Assembly (NCBI GenBank): GCA_033002965.1
Contig: JAURVB010014834.1
Span: forward strand, 37,585 to 101,584
Direction of reading: 5' to 3'
Length of the DNA: 64,000 nt
From: Piper betle
Taxonomy: Eukaryota; Streptophyta; Magnoliopsida; Piperales; Piperaceae
Numbering within the stretch: position 1 is the first letter of the stretch; every line of letters starts with the position of its first letter. This document shows positions 48,107 to 59,082 of this stretch, in pieces. The notes under the pieces are model-generated. The model did not search any database, was not told the origin of the DNA, and worked only from the letters and a program-made list of their open reading frames with translations. The translations under genes were made by a program, and so were the position numbers.

Positions 48107-48115
48107 GGCGGGAAA
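48107..48115 (-). promoter_or_regulatory. E2F-like site upstream of BRCA2
   Basis: Minus-strand TTTCCCGCC fits the plant E2F consensus (TTTSSCGC). It is 87-95 nt upstream of the chosen ATG and 24 nt upstream of the in-frame ATG at 48083. S-phase and DNA-damage genes of plants are often E2F targets. A TGACGTC-type element on either strand (48150-48180) lies further up. Function is inferred. Confidence 0.45.
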
Positions 48116-48189
48116 TTCGAAAGCCAAGTGAAAAGCATCACTCTTTTGCCGACGTCAGCTGCTGAGGCCTCTGACGTGTAGTTGAGATC

Positions 48190-49984
48190 AGGGCGTAAAT
48201 GGTTGTTACTATTTGGAAAAATTCCAAATGCTTTTTGCACTTCTACCGTTCACGTGAAAGCCTCGTATTATCTCTAAATGACTATTAAATGCCACAGAGG
48301 ATTGAAAAAACTGTGGCCCAAAAAAAGGGATTTTGGAAGTAACTCCTTAATTATTTTCGTGCTCCTGCGCTCACCAAAAGCTTAAATCAACCGGCCTTAG
48401 TTTGGTTATGACTTTGGTACCATTTGAATGGATTAGTTTCTATTATTATATCAACTTATTTGGATCAATTCAAATTAGAAAAAAATACAAAGAACTAAAC
48501 CGAAGAAGCACGGGCAGCATCAATTTTATACCTTTCTCATCTTTCGGACTTAACCAGTACAATTCTCTAATTACATCTTCTCTTCTCTTGTAAACAAGTA
48601 TTCTTAATTTATTGGTACATCCTCTGCCTCATTTTAAAGTCTCCATAATTTATAATACTATTTGTTGTCTCATGTTTTTAAGTATTATGATTATAAAATC
48701 TCTCGTATAATAGATTTTTAATTAATTTCATTAACCTCAATATTAACCAATAAAGGCTCATTTTATATATTTATGAATTATATCAGTTTGATCCACACAG
48801 ATAAAACAATCTTGGTGTTTTCCACCGAGCCAAATGAACATTTTAAGTTGCATATCCAAATGCTTCCTAAACATAGTACAAATTTATCCTTAACATAGTA
48901 TCATTATTTATTACTATAGTGATACATAAATGAGCCATATATACCGGAGCTACCACTCATATTGCTTATATGAGTTAGTCCGTTTATTTGCAATGATTTA
49001 TTAGTCTCACTACACAAAATCCATATAAATGAGTAGTAAAATAAATAATAGGGATAATTATAAATTTTAAACTCAATTTAATATTTCTAACCATTTCATC
49101 TTAATTATGAAAGTAATTATAATAAAAATTAATTTCAAAATATTAATCAACTATTATATTTTTTAAAAAATCTAAAAGTATGTCATATTGATGCCAAAAA
49201 ATGATAAAATTTGATTACCCTCCTACTTATACACTCTACTTTCTTACATATAAATCTCATTTTTACAGGACTCACTAAAAATTATTCAAATTGAATGTAT
49301 AGCTCATATAAGTTATATGAGCTATAACTCACCTTATTTTTTACCTACATAAATATACAATATTAGGGCAATATTTGCCTATTGTAATATCCAAATTCGG
49401 TCCGAAGAACTGACTAAATTTTAATGTTATAATTTGAACAGTTATTTGTTGGATTACCCATGTAACACCAATTCTAGTTCATCGAACTAAAATCTTACAC
49501 TCAACTTGAGTCATGCCTTTAACCAAACAATATTTTAGACAAAACAACACAAATATAAGTAACATATCTAAGCATCACAAAACAGGAAGACAAATAAAAT
49601 GCATGAATGCAGTATGATATGCAATACCCTAATATCAATTCTAAGTGCAATGACATGATAAATATGAAATAAAGATTAGTGCATAATCCAAATTGAAACT
49701 AAAATCCATAACTCTAACCAACTAGTTGTACACATGCATACCATAAACAAAATCACCATCCAAATAAAATGCACAAGTGCTAATAGTAATTAAGGAAATA
49801 AGTCTTCCAACTAGTAGTCATAATATAAAAAGGAAAGAAATAAACCAACTAAAACTAAAAATAACAAAAGACAAGCTTTAGATGTTGTGTGTGTGTGTGT
49901 GTGTATGTGAAGTCCTCATGTCCCACCGCTCCAATCAGCTACAGCTCAAGTTTCAAATCAATACCTACATATCTATACGAAAAT
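48190..49984. other. AT-rich spacer upstream of BRCA2; no gene
   Basis: Only short frames. A 29-bp near-perfect palindrome lies at 49299-49327 (TATAGCTCATAT with its inverse), and a (GT)n run at 49885-49905. The edges of the 48398-48850 stretch (GTTTGGTTATG ... GAGCCAAATGAAC) could be a MITE, but I could not show a target duplication. Confidence 0.45.
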
Positions 49985-52232
49985 ATAACACCCCATGTCC
50001 AATTTACACTCGGAACCGAACTGGAATATCACTGGTCCCCGTTCGATTGGCTAACCCGAACCCAACCCTGTGGATCTACTCTCGGCGTCTCGAGATAGAA
50101 GATGTCTATCTCTATGCATAAATGAATGTACAAAAATAAACCTAACATGCTACTACATGGATAACATGACAACAAAATAAGTATGATATAGTCGATAAAA
50201 ATTCCAAAAAATAGAACAGACAAAATTTCCCTTTTACCATTCTATTCGCATTTCACTTTTATCATTTGACGTGCACATTAATATCTATTTCAAATCGTAA
50301 TATCAGTATCATATTATCATACCTTGCATTACATCACATCATTTTTAATATAATGACAACATAAACAAAATGTTAACATTCTATCATTTGACATGTGTGT
50401 ATGCAAGAGACATCACTACTCTTCCGTCCAGGTTGGCTTATCACTAGTCATGATCATCACCTACATATATTATAAAAATAAGTCAATAACGAGTTTTACT
50501 GGTTCAAAAATTATAACTAATATCAAACACGCTATGAGAGCAAACTCTTATATAAAAGAAAACATCTTGAAATCTCTGAAGGACATCTAATGAAATAAAA
50601 TTATCTTTAACTGAACTGATCTGCTATTGATGATGCCTCTCTCGGCCTTTTCTCATTTCACTTTCTAGTGCCTTGGAACTACTGTCATATCCAAAGTCCT
50701 TTTTCTTACTTCCATACCCACTCGCGTAGCATGGTTGTTGGAATTCCCGGCTTACAACTAGCACATGCTACTTGTGTAGCATGGTTGTTGGTGGCTTTAA
50801 CTAGCACATGCCACTTGCGTAGCATGGTTGTCAGGATTCCCAGTTAACGATTGGCACATGCCACTTGCGTGGCAAGGTTGCTGACGGCTTTGACTGGCAC
50901 ATGTCACTAGCATAATATGGTTGTTGGGATTCCTAACTTACGAATGGAACATGCTACTTGCGTAACATGTTTGTTAGTAGGTTCGACTAGCACATGCCAC
51001 TTCTGTAGAATGGTTGTTGGGATTCCCAGCTTACGACTGGCACATGCTACTTGCATAGCATGGTTGACGGTGGCTTCGACTAGCACATGCCACTTGTGTA
51101 ACATGGTTGTCGGGTTCCCAGCTTACGACTCACACATGCTACTTGCGTAGCATTATTGTTGGTGGCTTTGACTGGCACATGCCACTTGCGTAGCATGGCT
51201 GTCAGGATTCCCGGTTTACGACTGGCGCATACCACCTGCGTAGCATGGTTGTTGGCAGCTTAGACTGGCACATGTCGGTAGCATAATATAGTTGTTGGGA
51301 TTCCCAACTTACGACTAGAACATGCTACTTGCGTAACATGGTTGTCGACAGCTTCGACTGGCACTTGCCACTTGTGTAGCATGGTTGTCAGGATTCCTGG
51401 CTTATGACTAGCACATGCCACTTGTGTAACATGGTTGTTCGGATTCCCAGCTTACGACTAGCACATGCTACTTGCGTAGCATGGTTGTCAGCGGCTTTGA
51501 CTGGCACATGCTACTTGCATAACATGGTTAACGGGATTCCCGACTTACGACTAGCACATGCCACTTGCATAGCATGGTTGTCGGAGGCTTCGATCGGCAC
51601 ATTCTAGGTTGTGTAGTATGGTTATTGAAAAACGCAAAAACTACATACATATAGGTCTTGGTAGGAATTTATATAATAGGCCCAAAGGAAACTTGTGGTG
51701 GATCTAGTTTTCGAAAATATACTCGAGGGAGATCATCATCAAGGGTTATTAATCTGGAAAACTATTTAACTAAATGGCCCGAGCTAAGTGGGATCTAATA
51801 AAACACCACTCAACTTGTCCTACAACCTGTAAAAATTAAATCACAATAGAATAGAACAATAAATCAGGGGTGAATCCTAAACGGACCTGGTAGAAGCTTC
51901 GAGCATGTCTTAGCACCTAAACGGTGAGCTCCTACTCTGTACCTAATCATAGTCATGTGGTGACAGCGACAAGGTTGTGGTTGGCTTGAGTGAGGATGTG
52001 GGGGAAAAGAGAAGGAAGAAAAAGAAGACGGAAGTTGGGCGAGAAGGATGATGATGGCTGAATGATGATAGTGTCAGAAGTGTGGAATATATAGGTGTCA
52101 AGGGGAAGATAACAAGTGGTCAGTGAGAAAAACGAATGGTCGTCTCATTTTTAACCAAAACTCGACTAAAAATAATGGTTAAACCGATCAGTTTAAATTT
52201 ATAAAACCCTGATTTGAATCACAGGTTTTACA
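49985..52232 (-). mobile_element. LTR A of a tandem LTR-retrotransposon array
   Basis: About 2.25 kb from ATAACACCCC (decayed TGTAACACCCC) to GGTTTTACA at 52232, in minus orientation. Homologous along its whole length to LTR B and C, apart from repeat copy number. No primer-site unit precedes it, so it is the outer LTR. Contains a minisatellite at 50716-51630. Confidence 0.82.
50716..51630 (+). repeat. LTR minisatellite, about 20 units
   Basis: The anchor GTAGCATGGTTGT recurs about 20 times at alternating ~50 and ~43 bp spacing. One type of unit contains GGGATTCCCAGCTTACGACT, the other GGTGGCTTCGACTGGCACAT. This gives a dimeric repeat of about 93 bp. The same array has about 7 units in LTR B (53600-53890) and 11 in LTR C (55850-56335). 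Frames across it yield Cys/His-rich repetitive peptides that I do not call genes. Confidence 0.9.
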
Positions 52233-52861
52233 ATCTTCCCTCATAAAAATTTTGTCCACAAAATTTTAAATTAAGAAGGCTTCATTCTTGATGCCCTAGT
52301 TGGCCACATCTGAAGCATGCGTCCATACCCACTCTGCATATTTCTCCATGATGACATCCATAGTTTGGACTTGTTGGATGTTTGTTCTCCTGAACTTGTC
52401 CATCCATTACTCTCATTCTAGCTAGGCATCTATCCTATGCCTCTATTGTGTCCCCTGATCCAATTGATATTGTTGAGAGTGTTGTGGCAGCTTCCGCTAT
52501 GACATCTTTCGCTTGGTGACTTACTGGGCTTGGCTCACTCAGATTTCCTGGCGGTGACATGACTATAGATCGGCTAGACACCGTCTTGCTATGAACATGA
52601 CTAGGGCTTATCTTGTCTGGGCAATGGAGGTGATGGAATCCTCTTTCGTGTACTTTGAGTTCTTACCATGATTACCTCTACTCACAGATCCAATCCTGAA
52701 AGTACAATCATATTACATATTGGTAAGAAATCTGTAAATCAAAGACAACAAGGACAAAAATATATACCTACCAGCTGGACTTGGAGCAATCTTTGCATAC
52801 ACATCACCTATGAAAATATCTTCTAATTGAAATGATCGAGAGTTTGCTCTGATACAAAAAT
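52233..52861 (-). mobile_element. Internal domain 1 of the LTR array (PPT, gag trace, PBS)
   Basis: Directly after LTR A comes a polypurine tract (minus strand TATGAGGGAAGAT, 52233-52245). At the other end is a primer-site-like GTATCAGAGC (52846-52856), five bases from LTR B. Between them the minus strand reads like a gag N-terminal part with stops (GRGNHGKNSKYT, EWVWTHASDVAN in one frame). At about 630 bp it is too short for an autonomous element. Confidence 0.78.
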
Positions 52862-54487
52862 TGTAACACCCCAAGTTTGGTTTACGTTCGGAACTGAACT
52901 AGAATGTCAATGGTCCCGGTTAGGTCGGCTAACCCAAACCAAACCCTGTGGATCTACTCTCTGCTTCTCGAGATGGAAGATGTTTATCTCTATACATGGA
53001 TGAATGTAAAAAAATAAACCTAATAGGCTACTACATAGATGACATGACAACAAAATAAGTACGATATAGTCGATAAAAATTCTAAAACATAGATAGACAA
53101 AATTTCCCTTTTACCATTCTATTCACATTTCACTTTTATCATTCGACTTACACATTAATATCTGTTTCAAATTATAATATTACTATTATATTATCATACC
53201 TCGCATTACATAACATCATTCTTAATATAATGCTAACATAAATAAAATATTAATATTCTATCGTCTGACTTGTGTGTATGAAAGAGACGTCACAACTCCT
53301 CCGTCCAGGCTGGCTCATCCTACTTATGATCATCACCTACATATATTATAAAAACATGTCAATAACAAGTTTTACTGGTCCAAAAATTATAACTAATATC
53401 AAACTAACTATGGGTGCAGACACTCATATGAAAGAAAACATCTTCAAATCTCTAAAGAGCATCTACTAAATTGAAATCATCTTTAACTGAACTGATCTGC
53501 AGCTGCTGATGCCTCTCTCAACCTTTTCTCATTTCACTTCTGGTGCCTTGGGATTACTGTCATATCCAAAGCCCTTTTTTCTTACTTCCATACTCACTCG
53601 TATAGCATGGTGGTTGAGATTCCCTGCTAACGACTGCCACATGCTACTTGCATAGCATGGTTGTCGGCGGCTTCAACTAGCACATGACACTTACGTAGCA
53701 TGGTTGTCGAGATTCCTGGTTTATGACTGGCACATGCCACTTGCGTAACATGGTTGTTGGTAGCTTCGACTGGCACATCTCGCTAGCATAATATGGTTGT
53801 CAGGATTCCCGGCTTACGACTGGAACATGCCACTTGCGTAGCATGGTTGTCAGCAGCTTCGACTGGCACATGTTCGCTTGGGTTGTATGGTTATTGAAAA
53901 ACGTAAAAACTACGTATATATAGGTCTTGGTTGGGATTTATATAATAGGCCCGAAGAAAACTTGTGATGGATCTAGTTTTTGAAATCATACTCAAGGTAT
54001 CTCATCCTCGAGGGTTATTAATCTGGACAGCTATTCAACTAAATGGCCCAAGCTAGGTGGGATCTAATAAAACACCACTCAACTTGTCCTACAACTTGTA
54101 AAAATTAAATCCTAATAGAATAAAACAATAGATTAGGGGCGAGTCCTAAACAGACCTGGTAGAAGATTCGAGCATTTCTTAGCACCTAAACGGTGAGCTC
54201 CTACTCCGTACCTAATCGTCAGTCATGCGGTGACGACAATGAGGTTGTGGTTGGCTTGAGTGAGGATCTTGGGGGAAAAGAGAAGGAAGTTGGGTGAGAA
54301 GGATGGTGGTGGCAGAGTGATGATAGTGTCAGAAGTGTGAAATATATAGGTGTCGGGGGAAGATAACAAGTGGTCATTGAGAAAAATGAATGGTCGTCTC
54401 GTAATTCAAACTAAACTCAACTAAAAATAATGGTCGAACCAATCAGTTCAAATTTATAAAACCTTGATTCAAATCATAGGTTTTACA
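52862..54487 (-). mobile_element. LTR B of the tandem array
   Basis: 1,626 bp from TGTAACACCCCAAG to GGTTTTACA. It is the shortest of the three, with about 7 minisatellite units at 53600-53890. It shares the purine-rich GGGGGAAAAGAGAAGGAAG patch and the TCGAGGGTTATTAATC block with LTR A and C. Confidence 0.85.
53600..53890 (+). repeat. LTR B minisatellite, about 7 units
   Basis: Same dimeric repeat as at 50716-51630 with GCATGGTTGT anchors. It ends in the same GTATGGTTATTGAAAAACG boundary. Confidence 0.85.
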
Positions 54488-55119
54488 ATCTTCCCTCTTT
54501 ATAAAAATTTAATCCTCGAAATTTTAAATTAAGAAGGCTTCATTTTTGATGCCCTGGTTGACCACATCTGAAGCTTGCATCCGTACCCACTCTGCATATT
54601 TCTTCGTGATGATATCCACAGTTTTCACAAGTTGCATGTTTGTTCTGCTAAACTTGTCCATCCATGACTCTCATTCTGGCTGGGCATCTATCCTATGCCT
54701 TTGTTGTGTCCCATGATCAAATTGATATTGTTGAGAGTGTTGTGGCGGCTTCCACTACAACGGCTTTTGCTATGGTGGCTTACTGGGCTTGGCTCACTCG
54801 GATTTCCTGGCGGTGGCGTGGCTCTTGATGGCTACACACCGTCTTGCTATGAACATGAGTAGGGCTTACCTTGTCTTGGCTAAGGAGGTGATGGAATCCT
54901 CTTCCGTGTACTTCGAATTCTTGCCATGTTTACCCCTACTCATTAATCCAATCCTAAAAATAATATCATACTACCTATTGGTGGGAAATCTATAAATAAA
55001 ATCCAACAAGGATAGAAATATATACTTGCCATCTAGACTTAGAGCAATCTTTGCATACACATCACCTATAAAAATATCTTCCAACTGAATCAACTGAGAG
55101 TTTGCTTTGATACCAAAAT
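54488..55119 (-). mobile_element. Internal domain 2 of the LTR array
   Basis: 632 bp, closely similar to internal domain 1. It has the polypurine tract next to LTR B and a clean primer site TGGTATCAAAGC (55104-55115, minus strand) next to LTR C. The gag trace again reads with stops. Confidence 0.8.
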
Positions 55120-56994
55120 TGTAACACCCCAAGTCCGGTTTACACTCGGAACTGAACCGGAATGTTACTTGTCCCAGTTAGGTCGGCTAACCCGAACCCA
55201 ACCCTGCGGATCTACTCTCGACATCTTGAGATGGCAGATATCTATCTCTATGCATGGATGATGTAAAAAATAAACCTAACATCCAACTACATGGATGACA
55301 TGATAACAAAATAAGTATGATATAGTCGATAAAAATTCAAAAAATAGAACATACAAAATTTCCCTTTTACCATTCTATTCACATTCACTTTTATCATTCG
55401 ACTTACATATTAATATCTTTTTCATATCGTAATATGACGATCATATTATCATACCTTGCATTACATCACATCATTCTTAATATAATGAAAACATAAACAA
55501 AATATTAATATTCTACCATCTAACAAGTGTGTATGAAAGAGATGTCATTGCTCCTCCGACCAGGATGGCTCATCCTACTTATAATCATCACCTACATATA
55601 TTATAAGAACACGTCAGTGACGAGTTTTAATTGTCCAAAAATTATAACTAATATCAAACTGGCTATGAGAGTAAACTCTCATATGAAAGACAACATATTG
55701 AAATCTCTGAAGGGCATTTATTGAACTGAAATCATCTTTAACTGAACTGATCTACAGCTGCTGATGCCTCGCTCAACCTTTTCTTAGTTCACTTTCTGGT
55801 CCCTTGGGACTACTATCATATCCTAGGCCCTTTTTCTTACTTCCATACTCACTCGCGTAGCATGGTTGTTAGCATTTCCGGCTAATAACTGGCACATGCT
55901 ACTTGTGTAGTATGGTTGTCGGTGGCTTTAACTGGCACATGCCACTTGCATAGCATGGTTGTCGGGATTCCCAATTTACGACTGGCACATGCCACCTGAG
56001 TAGTATGGTTGTTGGTGGCTTCGACTTGCACATGTCGCTTGCATAATATGGTTGTCAGGCTTCCCGGCTTACAACTTGAACTTGCTACTTGTGTAACACA
56101 GTTGTCAGTAGCTTTGACTGGCTTATGACACTTGTGTAGCATGGTTGTTGGGATTCCCAGCTTACAACTGGCACATGCTACTTGCGTAGCATGGTTGTCT
56201 GCGGCTTCAACTGGCACATGCCACTTGTATAACATGGTTGTCCGAATTCCCAACTTACGACTGGCACATGCTACTTGTGTAGCATGGTTGTCGGTGGATT
56301 CGACTGGCACATGCTGCTTGCATAGTACAGTTATCGAAAAAACCCTTAAAAACTATATATATATATATATATAGGTCTTTGTAGGGATTTATATAATAGG
56401 CCCGAAGGCAACTTGTGGTGAATCTAGTTTTCAAAAACATACTCGAGGGATCTCATCCTCAAGGGTTATTAATCTAGAAATCCACTCGACTAAATTGCCT
56501 GAGGTAAGTGGGATCCAATAAAAAACCACTCAATCATCCTACAATTTGTAAAGAATAAATCACGATATAATAGAATAATAAATCAGGGGCGAGTCCTAAA
56601 CGAACATGGTAGAAGCTCCGAGCTTGTCTTAGCATCTAAACAGTGAGCTCCTACTCCGTACCTAATCGACAATCATGCTGTCACGGTGATGAGGTTGTGG
56701 TTGGCTTGAGTGTGGATCGTGGGGGAAAAGAGAAGGAAGAAAAAGAAGAAAGAGGTTGGGTGAGAAGGATGGTATTGGCTGAATGATGACAGTGTTAAAG
56801 GTGTGGATTATATAGGTGTGAGGGGGAAGAAAATGAGTGGTCAGTGAGAAAAATGAATGGTAAGTTGAGAAAAACAAATTGTTATTGAGAATAACGAATG
56901 ATCGTCTAGTAATTAAAACTAAACTCGACTGAAAATAATGGTCAAACCGACTGGTTCACATTTATAAACCCTGATCTGAAACACGGGTTTTACA
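55120..56994 (-). mobile_element. LTR C of the tandem array
   Basis: 1,875 bp from TGTAACACCCCAAG to GGGTTTTACA, with about 11 minisatellite units at 55850-56335 and an (AT)n tract at 56355-56372. A 40-bp local repeat of GTGAGAAAAATGAATGG type at 56840-56900 adds further length. Confidence 0.85.
55850..56335 (+). repeat. LTR C minisatellite, about 11 units
   Basis: Same dimer type as in LTR A and B. Unit order differs, so gain or loss occurred after the LTRs separated. Confidence 0.85.
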
Positions 56995-59082
56995 ATCTTC
57001 CCCCCTTATAAAAATTTCATCCTCAAAATTTTAAATTAAGAAGGCTTCATTTTTGATGCCCTGGTTGACCACATCTGAAGCATGTGTCTATACCCACTCT
57101 GCATATTTCTCCGTGACGTCGTCCACAGTTTTGACATGTTGCATGTTTGTTCTCCTGAACTTGTCCATCCATGACTCTTATTCTGGCTGGGCATCTATCT
57201 TATGCCTCTATTGTGTCCCCTAATCCAATTGATATTGTTGAGTGTGTTGTGGCAGCTTCCACTACGACGGCTTCCACTATGGCGGCATACTGGGCTTGGC
57301 TCACTGGGATTTCCTAGTGGCGGCCTGGCTCTAGATCGACTTGACACTGTCTCGCTATGAACATTAGTAGGGCTTAGCTTATTTGGGCTAAAGAGGTGAT
57401 CAAATCCTTTTCGAGGGATCTCATTCTCAAGGGTTATTAATTCAGAAATACAATCATCTAAATGACCCGTGTGGAGTGGGATTTGATAAATCCACCACTC
57501 AACACTTCCGCTTACTTGTTAAAACAAGTCACGATAGAATGAGACAATAAATCGGGATTGAGTCCTAAACGGACCTGGTAGAAGCTCCAAGCATGTCCTC
57601 GTGCTTAGGCGGCGAGCTCCTACTCCGTACCCACACATTAAATCTAAAAGCTGATGCCCACTAACTAAATGATGCATCAAATATCCTATAGCATACACAC
57701 ACCACATCATATATCAATCACACATAAGTTTTCCTACTCTACATTGCATTAAATTATGATAATTACTTAGTTTTCCTAATTAGTTCTTTATCATCTATTT
57801 TAATACACTTCAATCAGGCAATTCATATTTTATTTTTATTTACAATAAAAATATCTAGCATGTCAACTCATCAATTCTAGCATGTTGTGTTAACAATCAT
57901 CAATTTTAATTAATTAAATCAGAGGTAATATACCTTGTGTTCTCGGCAATAGGTGACAGCTAGGGTTTTGTTGTGCATCTCTGAGCTCAAATTTGGCACT
58001 CGATGGAGCCCGATGTTTGATCGGGTTCAACTGGATGAGTTTGGTTGAAAATCCAATGAATTCTAGTGAATCCGGTTTTTCGGTGATTTTTGGCAGTTTT
58101 CGACAATTTTCTGGCACTTTCCGACTGTTTTCCAGTGAATGTTGCTCGGCGGCGACTACTGGCGGGATGGCAGTGGTATGGGGTACCATAGGCACTGGTT
58201 CGGTGAGCCCGATGTGTGTCTATGATGTCGACGAAGTTGGCAGAGGTGGTGGCTCACCGGAAAAGGGCAAAACAGGGGTAGTTGGTGGTGGGGTGATGAG
58301 ATCCGGCCAGGATGGGCGGCGCTAAGCTCCACTCCAGTCGGGGAAGGTCATGGGAGGGTCAGAGACGTCGAGGTGGCAACTAGATGGTGGTGGCAATGGT
58401 CGTCTGTGGTGGGATCAGTGATGAGAGTGTGGCGCTAGGGTGTGGCTCCCTCGCGTCGTGGAGGCTGGGCTGCGGCCGGGGGCACTCGGGGTGGCACGAC
58501 TATAGCACGACGAGGCTCGCTGGCATCGATTGGCAGTGGGGTGGCTTCAAAGATGGCGTGAGTGACGAGCAGATGGGGGCAGTGTCAAGGGTTTGGGGGA
58601 AGAAGATAAGTGTGAGGGACAGAAATGGGTTGGTGGCACTTTCGTAAATAAAACTTGACCGACTCCGACTCGAGTCAAAAATAATTACTAGCTCGTAATA
58701 AATCGTAAAATAAATCCAAAAAATAGGGAAAAATCTCATAAAATATATTACACACCATAACACCACAATAACATGTTCTATAACTAATAGCCCACCCAAG
58801 CTGCCATATAACGTATCCTAATGCGTTATTCGGCCTAAACATATTTCTATGATCAAATACATAATAAAATTTTACTACATACTTTAAATAGACTGATAAC
58901 TCATTTCTCACCCTCTTTTTTACATTATCATCATATAGTCAAGTACACTTGACTCTGATCGCTCATAACTCACGATTGGCCTTTACTCAACACACGGTTC
59001 ATGAGCATGACTCAACTTAAACTGATAGTTGAACTGATTAGTTCACTAATGTGAAACTCTGACTCGAGTCATGGGTTTTACA
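56995..59082 (-). mobile_element. Truncated internal domain 3 joined to part of another LTR
   Basis: The best polypurine tract of the array (minus strand ATAAGGGGGGAAGAT) is at 56995-57009. The gag-leader trace that follows matches domains 1 and 2 to about 57410. There it jumps, without primer site, into LTR interior (CGAGGGATCTCATTCTCAAG). That LTR sequence shares TAGAAGCTCCAAGCATGTCC-like text to about 57640, then diverges. It ends at a GGTTTTACA at 59082 like the others. The GC-rich frames at 57990-58650 are in this LTR body and lack motifs. Confidence 0.65.

Noticed and set aside
47708..48181. Plus-strand 157-residue frame
   Set aside because: Antisense to GC-rich BRCA2 exon 1 and promoter; no independent support.
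48398..48850. PIF/Harbinger-type MITE
   Set aside because: Ends only loosely resemble GGCCTTGTTTGGTT and no TTA/TAA-type target duplication could be placed.
50716..51630. CRISPR-like regular repeats
   Set aside because: Units are contiguous dimers without unique spacers, inside a plant LTR; it is a minisatellite.
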